A stretch of DNA of 64,000 bases, taken from positions 27,175 through 91,174 of the forward strand of contig JBCDLH010000014.1 in the NCBI GenBank assembly GCA_038745585.1, given 5' to 3'. Positions 25,123-33,635 of this stretch are shown here, one piece after another. The DNA is from HLUCCA09 sp038745585 (GTDB lineage: Bacteria > Pseudomonadota > Alphaproteobacteria > Rhodobacterales > Rhodobacteraceae). The position numbers and the translations under genes are program-made. Under the pieces are notes generated by a model, which ran no database searches, had not been told where the DNA came from, and saw nothing but the letters and a program-made list of their open reading frames with translations. Position 1 is the first letter of the stretch, and each line of letters opens with the position of its first letter.

Positions 25123-25685
25123 CTGCCCTCGTCACCCTCCACGACCGCGCATTTGCATGGCTCGACAACGCAATCTCCGGCGTGCTCTTGCCGACACTCG
25201 CCCGACTGGTCTTCGCTGGGGTGCTTCTGGTCTATTTCTGGCGTTCGGGCGTCACCAAGCTCGGCGACGGGATCTTTGGCTTTATCAGCCTCGATGCCGG
25301 AACCTACATTCAGATGTTTCCGAAAGCCTTCGAAGCGGCTGGATATGACCCCTCCGCCATGGGCTTTGGCTACACGCTCCTTGCGATCGTTGGGACATGG
25401 TCGGAGTTCATTCTGCCGCTCTTGGTCGTCATCGGATTGTTTACGCGGCTTGCCGCCCTCGGCATGATCGGCTTTGTGATCGTGCAGAGCGTGACCGATA
25501 TCGTCGGGCACAACGCCGACGCAGAGACGGTCGGGCAGTGGTTTGACGCAGCGTCGGGCGCGCTGATCGTCGACCAGCGCGCCTTTTGGCTATTCGTGCT
25601 GCTCTTTCTGGCATTGCGCGGCGCGGGTCCGCTTTCGATAGATTATTTCCTGGGCATCGGCAGAAGCCGGACTGCCGACGCCTGA
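25119..25685 (+). CDS. bufD: DoxX family membrane protein of the buf cluster
   Basis: A 188-residue inner membrane protein with four predicted helices: VFAGVLLVYFWRSGVTKLG, YTLLAIVGTWSEFILPLLVVIG, ALGMIGFVIVQSVTDIVGH and FWLFVLLFLALRGAGPLSIDYFLG. The motifs and length fit DoxX. DoxX proteins accompany bufferin clusters, and a redox or transport role in the membrane is assumed but not shown. The start codon shares bases with the bufC stop (ATGA at 25119-25122). No T-rich terminator was seen directly after it; the next gene is cspA, 132 bases away. Confidence 0.88.
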   Translation: MTALVTLHDRAFAWLDNAISGVLLPTLARLVFAGVLLVYFWRSGVTKLGDGIFGFISLDAGTYIQMFPKAFEAAGYDPSAMGFGYTLLAIVGTWSEFILPLLVVIGLFTRLAALGMIGFVIVQSVTDIVGHNADAETVGQWFDAASGALIVDQRAFWLFVLLFLALRGAGPLSIDYFLGIGRSRTADA

Positions 25686-25817
25686 GCTTCTGAGGGTGCG
25701 GACTTGTCTTTTGACAGGCTCGCGCCACCTCCTGGGCACGGCCGCGCATGTTGCGGCAGTGGCTCACAGGCTCGCCTCTGTGCGGGAAACGAGGAAGATC
25801 AAGGGAGACGCGGGAAG

Positions 25818-26024
25818 ATGCCGACAGGCACCGTGAAGTGGTTCAACACCACAAAGGGCTATGGTTTCATAGCACCAGACGATGGCGGCAAGGACATTTT
25901 CGTTCACATATCCGCCGTAGAGCGCGCCGGGATGACCGGCCTCGCCGACAACATGAAGATCGCCTACGAACTCCGAGAGGGGCGTGACGGACGCATGTCC
26001 GCAAGCGAGCTCAAGGCGCTCTAG
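25818..26024 (+). CDS. cspA: Cold-shock domain protein (CspA family)
   Basis: A 68-residue single-stranded nucleic-acid-binding protein with the OB-fold cold-shock domain. RNP1 is KGYGFIAPD (about 14-22) and RNP2 is IFVHISAVE. The N-terminus MPTGTVKWFNTTKGYGFI is typical. The start at 25818 follows GGGAAG and is the family start; the longer frame upstream has no similarity. Such proteins act as RNA chaperones, not all of them cold-induced. The 5' leader between bufD and this gene holds nothing else recognisable. Confidence 0.95.
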   Translation: MPTGTVKWFNTTKGYGFIAPDDGGKDIFVHISAVERAGMTGLADNMKIAYELREGRDGRMSASELKAL

Positions 26025-26213
26025 TCGGCGCATCGACACTTCCGGAACCGCCACCGGGCGACGGCGCAGCGCGTGCCGTCGATTGTCGAACGTGAACGTT
26101 ACGCTTTGATCAGACTTCGCGTCTAGCGTGACACCCAGACCAAGACGCATCGACGGCCAGCGAAAAGAGCCGCGTCTCAGGTTCCAAGACATCTATCGGA
26201 GCATCGGACGCCT

Positions 26214-26498
26214 ATGCCTGACCTGACCTCGATCATGACGCTCTATCAGATGCATGCCACCGCGACGTCTTCGGGCGCCATGGAAGCGGAGGCTGACGAA
26301 GTCGCCGCTTCAGCTATGGAAGCGGTTGCGCGCGGATTTCTAAGCAAGAACGAAGCTGCGGATTGGCCCGGTCTCAGTTCCGAGGCGCAAGCCGCGCGGC
26401 TACGCCTGGGGCGTCAGCGTTTGCGCCGTTGGGAGATGGCAAACCCCGACATCGCATCGCTCCTTCGGCGGAAGGCACGCATCGCCGCCGCCGGCTAG
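26214..26498 (+). CDS. Small hypothetical protein, paralogue of the 26724-27002 product
   Basis: A 94-residue soluble protein with an acidic N-terminal half (EAEADEVAASAMEAVARGF) and a basic C-terminal half. The C-terminal block RLRLGRQRLRRWEMANPDIA followed by LLRRKARIAAA is matched, position by position, in the next small gene (RRLGYLRFKSWEADNPDVVGELRRAAADEA). The shared pattern is R-L-G-x2-R-x3-WE-x2-NPD-x4-LRR-x-A. That similarity is the best sign that both are real genes. The ribosome-binding site is weak (GGAG 12 bases away). No function can be given. Confidence 0.55.
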   Translation: MPDLTSIMTLYQMHATATSSGAMEAEADEVAASAMEAVARGFLSKNEAADWPGLSSEAQAARLRLGRQRLRRWEMANPDIASLLRRKARIAAAG

Positions 26499-26723
26499 CT
26501 GCGCGCTCAATTACACAGCACTTGCCTAGAGAATAGCCCAGCGCGTTAGCAATTCGCCCGGGTCGCTGCATGCTGCTAACGCGCAGAGACCGCGCAACCT
26601 GAGCGACGTGGTATCGTCCGTGCGCGACCGATAACGGGTCGCATTCCTGGGGAGGCAGGGCTGCATTGCAGGCAGCGGACCTTCCGCTCGTGCCCCCTGT
26701 CTCCGACATTAATGGAGACGCAA

Positions 26724-27002
26724 ATGTCGCCGACATTCCTAGCCCTTCTTTCAGCCTATTACCTCTGCGATGCCGCCGCCGCGCTACGCCCGCTCCCGCC
26801 GGACACCGCGCAACACTGTGCGGCACAATACGAAGCAGTCAAAAGCTCGTTCGTGCCTGGCGCGGATAGCGGCCCCGCGGAGCGCCGCCTGGGCTATCTC
26901 CGCTTCAAGTCTTGGGAAGCTGATAACCCGGATGTTGTCGGAGAGCTCCGCCGGGCCGCGGCAGACGAGGCGCGCGCTCTTCTCATCGGCAAACCGGTCT
27001 GA
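26724..27002 (+). CDS. Small hypothetical protein with signal-like N-terminus, paralogue of the 26214-26498 product
   Basis: The 92-residue product starts at the ATG at 26724, which has GGAG six bases upstream and is preferred to the ATG four codons earlier. Its first 20 residues (MSPTFLALLSAYYLCDAAAA) are hydrophobic and may be a signal or anchor, unlike its neighbour. The C-terminal half repeats the WE-x2-NPD-LRR block described for the preceding small gene. The pair looks like an old tandem duplication in which only one copy kept or gained an export-like N-terminus. GTATCGTCCG about 110 bases upstream resembles a word upstream of bufA. Confidence 0.55.
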   Translation: MSPTFLALLSAYYLCDAAAALRPLPPDTAQHCAAQYEAVKSSFVPGADSGPAERRLGYLRFKSWEADNPDVVGELRRAAADEARALLIGKPV

Positions 27003-27035
27003 CCCCATGAACGCCTCAGCCGCGCGCCCCGATCA

Positions 27036-27467
27036 TCAGGGGCGCGCCTGAACGCTTCGAAGCCAAGCCACGAGATCGGCCACGGGGCGTGACGTCAATA
27101 GCGGCTCGCCCGTCGCCGTCTTAAGCAGGGTGTCCTCTCCCTCAAAGACCTGTCCGAAGGGCGGCATGGGGCCGCCATGGGCCATCAAGGGATCGCGTCC
27201 ATCAATCTGGGCGACAACCCGCGCTATCGGAAAGACCCCGTCATTGCGCATCAAAAGACCCGTCAGGTCGGGCGGCGGGAGGACCATGACCTCCGCGGTC
27301 GGCCCGCGCCCGTCCGCCTCTCGCCCATGACAAGTCGCGCAGAAGGTGGCGTAGAGGGCCTCCCCAGCCCTGGCATCGCCCACCTCCGAGAGCTCGGCTG
27401 CCCCAGCCGCCAGGGGCAACAAGAGCGCCATTCCAGCTCCGATCGGGAACCCGCGACGCCTGATCAC
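27036..27467 (-). CDS. c-type cytochrome (second of a tandem pair)
   Basis: A 143-residue exported monohaem cytochrome c. The GTG at 27467 shares bases with the stop of the upstream cytochrome (GTGA), which supports this start. Residues 1-24 form a signal peptide (basic IRRRG then AGMALLLPLAAGAA). The haem site is CATCH at residues 43-47, and a likely axial methionine is in HGGPMPPFG. It matches the preceding cytochrome in length and in the HGGPMP, TGEP and W-L-R/E-x-L/V-Q blocks, so the pair arose by duplication. The redox partner is unknown. Confidence 0.88.
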   Translation of the reverse strand: MIRRRGFPIGAGMALLLPLAAGAAELSEVGDARAGEALYATFCATCHGREADGRGPTAEVMVLPPPDLTGLLMRNDGVFPIARVVAQIDGRDPLMAHGGPMPPFGQVFEGEDTLLKTATGEPLLTSRPVADLVAWLRSVQARP

Positions 27468-27895
27468 TCCACGGCCCGCTGCAATGTCTCGAGCCACAGT
27501 GCGATCGCCAGGATCGGCTCGGTTGTCGTCACAGGCGTTCCGTCCGGGGCGTCAATTACTGCAGCAGGCCCGGTGAGCAACCCGCCGAACATCGGCATCG
27601 GTCCGCCATGGGCCGTTAGCCCCGCCCGCCCGTCGATGGTGTGAATGACGCGGACCACGTCAAACGCTCCGCCAGAGCGCTCGGCCAGGCGCGTAAGGTC
27701 TGGCACGTCGATGGCGAGCAGTGCCCCGGTGGGCCCATCGCCCATCGCTTCCATCCCGTGACACGCCGCGCAAGCCGAAACGAAGACCGCCTGTCCGTCA
27801 TCGACAGGCACGTCTGCGTTAACGCTGCTCGGCGCAAGATATGCGGTTACGCCCAGGAGAAGGAAAACCATGCGTTGCAACACTGCTTTGCCCAT
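27464..27895 (-). CDS. c-type cytochrome (first of a tandem pair)
   Basis: A 143-residue periplasmic cytochrome c with signal peptide (residues 1-27, FLLLGVTAYLAPSSVNA) and haem site CAACH at 42-46. The methionine ligand is probably in HGGPMPMFGG. The ATG at 27895 has GGGAGG six bases upstream; a longer frame to 28066 lacks any signal at its N-terminus and is rejected. It is followed at once by its paralogue through a GTGA overlap. Both have a long insertion between haem and methionine blocks with IDGR, which suggests a shared interaction surface. Confidence 0.88.
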   Translation of the reverse strand: MGKAVLQRMVFLLLGVTAYLAPSSVNADVPVDDGQAVFVSACAACHGMEAMGDGPTGALLAIDVPDLTRLAERSGGAFDVVRVIHTIDGRAGLTAHGGPMPMFGGLLTGPAAVIDAPDGTPVTTTEPILAIALWLETLQRAVE

Positions 27896-28089
27896 CGAAC
27901 ACCTCCCTCTTCGATACACTGTTTCGTGTTTCACCCGGCGCGTCTCTGATCCAAGACAAATCCTGCAGCAGCGATGCCACGGCGCGCCGGGATCGGCACG
28001 AAGGCTTAACAAGAGCGCTTTGCCCGACCGGGGCAGCGTGCTAGGCAATGCCACGCACCGCGACAAAACTCAGAGGGGCCTATTCCGTG

Positions 28090-28524
28090 ATGCAGAACCC
28101 ATTGACCGCGCTCACTCTTTCCGCTGCGCTTGCCTTTTCGGGCATCGCAGCCGCCCCTGCGCTTGCGCAGGACGGAGGGGCGTTCCGGCTTGAGCTGAAC
28201 AACACGAGCGTCGTCGACCAAGGGTGCCGCCTGACCTATGTCGCGACCAACTCGATGGGGCTGGACCTGTCGGAAGCGTCCTACGAGGTGGCGGTGTTCG
28301 ACGGCGAGGGCCTCGTGCAACGCCTTCTGATCCTGCAATTCGGCGAGTTGGCTGATGGCCGCACGAAGGTGGTGCAGTTCGATCTGGCCGACACCTCCTG
28401 TACGGACGTGTCGCGTCTTTTGGTCAATAGCGTGTCTGAATGCACCGCGAGCGACGGGACCGAGCCCGATTGCCTCGCCGCGCTTGAAACAACGACCCGT
28501 TCCGACATCGAATTCGGTCTTTAG
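28090..28524 (+). CDS. Exported hypothetical protein with four cysteines (144 aa)
   Basis: A 144-residue protein with a clear Sec signal peptide (about residues 1-27, ending in APALAQD). The mature domain has four cysteines (DQGCRLTY, DTSCTDVS, VSECTASDG, EPDCLAAL), probably two disulfides, and a beta-rich pattern beginning FRLELNNTSVVDQGCRLTYVATNSMG. It is most likely a soluble periplasmic domain. No named family is recognised. An in-frame extension to 28048 gives a start before the signal but the hydrophobic core begins just after the ATG at 28090. Confidence 0.7.
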   Translation: MQNPLTALTLSAALAFSGIAAAPALAQDGGAFRLELNNTSVVDQGCRLTYVATNSMGLDLSEASYEVAVFDGEGLVQRLLILQFGELADGRTKVVQFDLADTSCTDVSRLLVNSVSECTASDGTEPDCLAALETTTRSDIEFGL

Positions 28525-28548
28525 CCGAGGCCCGGGTCGCGCGACACA

Positions 28549-29205
28549 TCACGCCGAAGGCACATCCCGCAAGACACGTTGGCCGACATCAGCCAAGAGG
28601 GCCTCAACGTCAATAGGGATCCCGGCGTAGCGGACGTTGTCGTCGATCAACAGAAACGACAGCCCGTGGACGAAGGTCCACAAAATGAAGGCCCGCCGGA
28701 CCGCCTCTGGATCGTCTGGAGCGCGGCCGAGCACATCGGCGACCTGGGCGACGACGAAACCGAACGTGTCGATCTCTCTACCCTTTAGCTCTTCGACGGC
28801 ATCCGGTTTGTGTGCAGAGCCGAAGATCAGACGAAAGACACCGGGCTCCGCCTGCGCAAAAGCAACATAGAGCTGACCGAGCCGGCGCACCCGGTCCACG
28901 CTCCCCTTGGGATACTCAGAGGCAACGCGCACCATCTGTTCGTAGTGCCGCTCCATCCCACCCTTACAGACCTCGGCGATGATCTCGTCCTTGTCGCGAA
29001 AGTGCCGATACGGCGCCGCAGAGGAGACGCCCGCAGCCCGCGCGACCTCGGCCACGGAAAAATGGTCGGGCCCCTTCTCTTCGACCAGACGGCGCGTCCC
29101 CTCGATGAGCGCGGCACGTAGATCGCCGTGGTGGTAGCGTTCTTTTTCCGCTGATTTTTGCTGCGATTGATCCACGTGTGCATCTTTGCCGTTAAAAGTG
29201 TGCAT
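28549..29205 (-). CDS. TetR family transcriptional regulator of the RND efflux genes
   Basis: A 218-residue repressor with an N-terminal helix-turn-helix (about residues 45-65, FSVAEVARAAGVSSAAPYRHF) after the typical HGDLRAALIEGTRRLVEEKG lead. The C-terminal ligand domain follows the TetR C33/WHG-like layout (YVAFAQAEPGVFRLIFGSAHKPD, AFILWTFVHGLSFLL). It is divergent from the RND adaptor and permease genes, and a 40-base symmetric operator lies in the shared gap, so it very likely represses them and itself. There is no good ribosome-binding site for the ATG at 29205; a GTG ten codons on is an alternative. Confidence 0.9.
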   Translation of the reverse strand: MHTFNGKDAHVDQSQQKSAEKERYHHGDLRAALIEGTRRLVEEKGPDHFSVAEVARAAGVSSAAPYRHFRDKDEIIAEVCKGGMERHYEQMVRVASEYPKGSVDRVRRLGQLYVAFAQAEPGVFRLIFGSAHKPDAVEELKGREIDTFGFVVAQVADVLGRAPDDPEAVRRAFILWTFVHGLSFLLIDDNVRYAGIPIDVEALLADVGQRVLRDVPSA

Positions 29206-29229
29206 CTGACAGCGATTTCTTTCCTTGTC

Positions 29230-29269
29230 AAAGTTAGAAGCCCTTACATATGTAAGACACGCTAACTTT
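29230..29269. promoter_or_regulatory. Symmetric TetR-type operator overlapping the efflux promoter
   Basis: CTTACATATGTAAG (29243-29256) is a perfect 14-base palindrome. It is framed by AAAGTTAG (29230-29237) and CTAACTTT (29262-29269), which are exact reverse complements with the same centre (29249.5). TTGTCA at 29225-29230 followed after 18 bases by TATGTA gives a plausible promoter for the efflux genes, so a bound repressor would cover the -10 region. Confidence 0.85.
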
Positions 29270-29284
29270 CAACGGGAGAGGCAG

Positions 29285-30442
29285 ATGCCCGCTTCAGAGA
29301 CCAAGACGGCCCGACCCAAGCGCCCCTCGCTTCTGATGCGCCTCCTGAGTGGAACAGTTTCTTTCACTCTTACGCTTGCGGTGATCGGCGGCGCTGGCAT
29401 TGCCGTGTGGCAGGGCTCGGCGCTCTTGGCCGAGCGCGCCGCTGCAGCCGAGCCGCCAGAGGCATCGCCTGCGTTGCCCGTTGAGGTACGCCCCGTCGTC
29501 ATGGAGGAGAGCTACCGCGTCGAGCGGCGGTTCCTCGGCGAGGTGCAGGCCGCGCAAGCCTCCGATCTGTCCTTCGAACTCGGCGGGCAGATCGTTGAGT
29601 TGCGTGTCGACGAAGGCCAGAGCGTCCGCCAAGGCGACGTCATCGCCCGGCTCGACACGGCCCTTCTTGACACCGACACCGCCCGATTGACCGCCGGACG
29701 CGCCGCTTTGGCGGCCGATCTCGACGCCGCCGAACGCCGCCTTGTGCGACAGTTGGAGCTGCAGCAACGCGGGTTCTCTCCGGAGGAAGCACTCGATCAG
29801 GCGCGTGCCACCGTCGATAGCCTCGTCGCGCGCATCGCCGAGACCGATGCCAGCATCGAGGCTGTGGCCGTGCGCCGGGACAAGGCCCTCTTGCGCGCGC
29901 CCTATGACGGTCAGGTGGCGGCGCGCCTTGTCGACACGGGCGCAACCGTAGCCGGGGGCGCGCCTGTCCTCCGTTTGCTCGAAAGCGACAAAGTCGAAAT
30001 CCGCGTCGGGGTGCCAAGCTGGGTCGACGTCGCGCCCGGGACGACGTGGGACATCGAAATTGCCGGTCAGAGTCAAACCGCAACGGTCAGAGCGCTCCGT
30101 CCCGATATCGACCCCGCGACGCGGACCCGTACCGCACTTTTGCAGCTTGACACCGTCGACGTGCCTTTTGGAACGATCGCGTCGGTCCATGTCCCGCGTG
30201 AGATCGTTGAGCCCGGTACATGGATCCCGCGCACGGCCCTGCGTGAGGGCGCGCCCGGCGTCTGGACGGTCATGGTCATCGATGAAGAACAGCGCGTGCG
30301 CCCTGCCATCGTCGAAATTCTCCACGCCGAGGCCGACGCCCTCTATGTGCGCGGCGGCTTAAGCGAAGGTGCGCCGCTGATCACAGGAGGCCCGCACCGC
30401 ATTGCGCCAGGTCAGCGCGTTACTCCGCTGGGCGAAAGCTGA
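29285..30442 (+). CDS. RND efflux periplasmic adaptor (membrane fusion protein)
   Basis: A 385-residue adaptor of the AcrA/MexA type that links the inner membrane pump to an outer membrane channel. Residues 16-40 form the membrane anchor (LSGTVSFTLTLAVIGGAGIAVW). The lipoyl half-domains flank a helical hairpin: FLGEVQAAQASDLSFELGGQIVELRVDEGQSVRQGDVIARLD, then about 100 helical residues, then LLRAPYDGQVAARLVDTGATV. The beta-barrel and membrane-proximal domains follow. GGGAGAGG precedes the ATG. The permease starts 11 bases later. No outer membrane TolC-like gene is in the cluster, so a shared one must be used. Confidence 0.94.
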   Translation: MPASETKTARPKRPSLLMRLLSGTVSFTLTLAVIGGAGIAVWQGSALLAERAAAAEPPEASPALPVEVRPVVMEESYRVERRFLGEVQAAQASDLSFELGGQIVELRVDEGQSVRQGDVIARLDTALLDTDTARLTAGRAALAADLDAAERRLVRQLELQQRGFSPEEALDQARATVDSLVARIAETDASIEAVAVRRDKALLRAPYDGQVAARLVDTGATVAGGAPVLRLLESDKVEIRVGVPSWVDVAPGTTWDIEIAGQSQTATVRALRPDIDPATRTRTALLQLDTVDVPFGTIASVHVPREIVEPGTWIPRTALREGAPGVWTVMVIDEEQRVRPAIVEILHAEADALYVRGGLSEGAPLITGGPHRIAPGQRVTPLGES

Positions 30443-30453
30443 GGAGAGGGACG

Positions 30454-33400
30454 ATGGAAACACTCACCTTTCGCCAGCCACGGCTAGTCGCGCTGATCCT
30501 CCTGGTTCTGATCTCGGCAGGCGCGTCCTCGCTCCTCTCGCTCGGCCGTCAAGAAGATCCGACGATCACCAACCTGTTTGCAACCGTGACGACCTCTTTT
30601 CCCGGGGCAGACCCGGCGCGCGTCGAAGCCCTCGTGAGCGCTGAGATCGAAGAGGAATTGCGCGAGATCGCGGAAGTTGACACCATCACATCCGTCTCCG
30701 GTCAAGGGATCTCGGTCGTCAGCATCGAGCTTTTGGAGACGCTGGACGACACAACCATTGAGCAGGTCTGGTCCGAGGCGCGCGACGCCGTCGCCGACGC
30801 CGCGACGCGCTTTCCGCCCGGGACAGAGACGCCGGAGTTCAACGCCGAGGGCATCTCCGCCTATTCTGCAGTCGTTGCCATTTCCTCCGACCAGGACGGC
30901 ATCAGTGTGCCGCTTTTGACGCGCCACGCCGAGGCGCTGGCAGACCGACTGCGGACCTTGCCAGACACCCGCGCCGTAGATCTCTTCGGCATCCCCGAGG
31001 AAGAAGTACTTGTTGCCGTTGATCCGGCCGAGGCCGCAGCGCTCGGCCTGACCGCCGACGCGATCTCGCGCGCGATCACGGGCGCTGATGGCAAAGTCCA
31101 AGCCGGGCGCCTGCAAGGCGACACCACCGACCTGTCGATCGGCATTTCCGGCGAAGTCACTTCACTTGACCGGCTGCGCGCCATCCCGCTCGTCGAGGGA
31201 CGCGACGGGGCGGTCGTCCGCCTCGGCGACATCGCCGAGGTGAGCCGCGGCGCGCGGACGCCGACCGAAGAGATGGCGCTCGTCGATGGCCAGCGCGCGG
31301 TCCTCGTTGGTGCCCTGGCCCAAGACGGTGTCCAGATCGACCGGTGGATGGGCCTGATGCGCGAGGAGTTGGCGAGCGGGACGGATTTGGTCCCCCTCGG
31401 AATCTCGGAAGAGCTGCTCTTTGACCAATCGACGTATACTGCCGATCGACTGAGCGAGGTCGGGACCAATATGGGTATCGGAGTCGCCCTCGTCGTCGGC
31501 GTTCTCTTTATGACGCTCGGCGTGCGCGCGGCTGCAATCGTCGCGCTGGTGCTGCCGGTTGTGAGCTTGGCGACGCTCGCCTCGATGAACATGATCGGCC
31601 TGCCCATCCATCAGATGTCAGTCACGGGCTTGATCGTAGCGCTCGGGCTCTTGGTCGATGCGGCCATCGTGATGTCGGACGAGGTGCGCAAGCGACTCGC
31701 GGCCGGAATGGCGCGCGAGGCTGCCGCGGGCGATGCCGTCCGCCGTTTGGCCGCCCCGCTCCTCGCCTCCACCGTGACGACGGCGCTCTCCTTTACGCCG
31801 ATGATCCTGTTACCGGGACCCGCGGGAGACTTTGTGGGCTCAATCGCGATTGCTGTGGTCCTGATGCTCGGCTGGTCGCTCGTCGTTGCTCTGACGGTCA
31901 CGCCCGCACTCGCAGGCTGGTTCCTCCGGGCGGAGACGGAACCGCGCCGGTCTGGCCCGATCGTGCGCGCCTTTGAGGCGACGCTCCATTGGTCGACCCA
32001 CAACCCCGTCAAATCCATCGCGGTCGCGCTGATCCTGCCTGTCCTCGGCTTTGCGTCCTTTCCCACGCTGACGGCGCAGTTTTTCCCCGGGGTGGAACGC
32101 GACCAGCTCTATATCGAGCTCGATCTGCCCGCAGGCACCGCGATCGGCGATACCTACCGTATCGCCGAAGAGATCGATGCACGGCTCCGTGCCGAAGACC
32201 GGATCGAAAGTGCCTGGTGGTCGGTCGGGCAATCTGGGCCCGCGTTTTACTACAACATCACCAGCGGACGCTCGCGCGAGCCGGGCTTTGCCCAGGCCAT
32301 GGTCACAACGACCGATGCGGAGGCCGCCGCAGCTCTCGTGCCCGAGTTGCAGGCCGCGCTCGATGCCGACTATCCCAACGCGCAGATCATCGTGCGCGGG
32401 CTCGTCCAGGGCCCGCCGGTCGATGCGCCCATCGAGTTGCGCATCGTCGGTCAAGACGTGCCAATCCTACGGGAGCTGGGCGATGAGGCGCGCGCAATCA
32501 TGGCCGATCTGCCCCTGATCACCCATGTCCGGACCACCACCAACGGCGGCGCCCCGCGCCTGACCTACGAGATCGACGAGGGGGCTGCGCGCCGGCTCGG
32601 CCTCTCACTGACGGACGTTGCCCGCCAGATGGAGGCGGCGCTGACCGGGGTCACTGGCGGTTCGCTCGTGGAAGGAACGGAAACGCTTGCCGTGCGCGTG
32701 CGCGTGACCGACACCGTGCGGGGCGACGCCGTCAGCATCGCTGACATGCCTGTCGTCCCGGCGCGGGCGAGCGTTCAAGAGGGCTTGCCATTTCTGCCGC
32801 TCTCCGAGATCGCAACGCCGGTCTACGAGCCGTCCGACCCGAGCATCGTGCGCCGCAACGGCGAACGGACGAATACGGTCCAGGCCTATCTTGTGCCCGG
32901 CGTCCTGCCTTCGGATGGTCTGGCCCAGGTTCAGGCCGCCCTCGATGCGGCAGGCTTTGCTCTTCCGGCAGGCTACCGGCTCGAGATTGGCGGCGACAGC
33001 GACGCGCGTTCTTCGACCGTCGGGAACCTTCTCGCCTCGGTCGGCCTGATCGTGACACTGACGATCGCGACTATCGCGTTGACATTCAACTCGTTCCGCC
33101 TGACCGCCCTGGCCTTTGTCGTGACGGTCCTCTCAGCGGGTCTCTCGATGCTCTCGCTCGCGATCATGCAATATCCGTTTGGGATCAACGCGATCATCGG
33201 CGTGATCGGCTCCATCGGCGTGTCGATCAATGCCGCGATCATCATCCTTACGGGCCTTCAGCAGGATCCGGACGCCGCTGCGGGCGACCGGACAGCGATG
33301 GCGCGGGTGACAGCGAGCTCGTCGCGGCACATCATCTCCACGACCGTGACGACGTTTGGTGGGTTTCTCCCGCTCATCCTCGAAGGTGGGGGCTTTTGGC

Positions 33401-33576
33401 CGCCCTTTGCCACCGCTATCGCAGGCGGGGTCGCGTTCTCGACGGTCGTCTCCTTCTACTTTGTGCCCGCTGCCTTTGCTCTCATCGCCCGGCGGACCAA
33501 GCCAGCTTCCGCTGAAGGCGAGGCCTCGCAGGTTGAGCCGGATCAACCCCTCCGCCTCGCGGTTGCGGCCGAGTAG
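30454..33576 (+). CDS. RND family efflux pump permease
   Basis: A 1040-residue proton-driven pump of the HAE/AcrB superfamily with 12 membrane helices and two large periplasmic loops. The N-terminus keeps TMs and porter motifs (FPGADPARVEALVSAEIEEEL; LVALGLLVDAAIVMSDEVRK in TM4, with the acidic residues of the proton relay). The second half repeats the fold from about residue 510, ending with a TM10-12 block (FGINAIIGVIGSIGVSINAAIIIL). Together with the adaptor it exports hydrophobic compounds or detergents. Substrates cannot be read from sequence; regulation is through the adjacent TetR operator. Confidence 0.94.
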   Translation: METLTFRQPRLVALILLVLISAGASSLLSLGRQEDPTITNLFATVTTSFPGADPARVEALVSAEIEEELREIAEVDTITSVSGQGISVVSIELLETLDDTTIEQVWSEARDAVADAATRFPPGTETPEFNAEGISAYSAVVAISSDQDGISVPLLTRHAEALADRLRTLPDTRAVDLFGIPEEEVLVAVDPAEAAALGLTADAISRAITGADGKVQAGRLQGDTTDLSIGISGEVTSLDRLRAIPLVEGRDGAVVRLGDIAEVSRGARTPTEEMALVDGQRAVLVGALAQDGVQIDRWMGLMREELASGTDLVPLGISEELLFDQSTYTADRLSEVGTNMGIGVALVVGVLFMTLGVRAAAIVALVLPVVSLATLASMNMIGLPIHQMSVTGLIVALGLLVDAAIVMSDEVRKRLAAGMAREAAAGDAVRRLAAPLLASTVTTALSFTPMILLPGPAGDFVGSIAIAVVLMLGWSLVVALTVTPALAGWFLRAETEPRRSGPIVRAFEATLHWSTHNPVKSIAVALILPVLGFASFPTLTAQFFPGVERDQLYIELDLPAGTAIGDTYRIAEEIDARLRAEDRIESAWWSVGQSGPAFYYNITSGRSREPGFAQAMVTTTDAEAAAALVPELQAALDADYPNAQIIVRGLVQGPPVDAPIELRIVGQDVPILRELGDEARAIMADLPLITHVRTTTNGGAPRLTYEIDEGAARRLGLSLTDVARQMEAALTGVTGGSLVEGTETLAVRVRVTDTVRGDAVSIADMPVVPARASVQEGLPFLPLSEIATPVYEPSDPSIVRRNGERTNTVQAYLVPGVLPSDGLAQVQAALDAAGFALPAGYRLEIGGDSDARSSTVGNLLASVGLIVTLTIATIALTFNSFRLTALAFVVTVLSAGLSMLSLAIMQYPFGINAIIGVIGSIGVSINAAIIILTGLQQDPDAAAGDRTAMARVTASSSRHIISTTVTTFGGFLPLILEGGGFWPPFATAIAGGVAFSTVVSFYFVPAAFALIARRTKPASAEGEASQVEPDQPLRLAVAAE

Positions 33577-33635
33577 ACAGCTGCCGCTTGGCGGCGCCGC
33601 GCCCGTCCCATAGGGTCGGGCGCGGAGGTTTTGCG

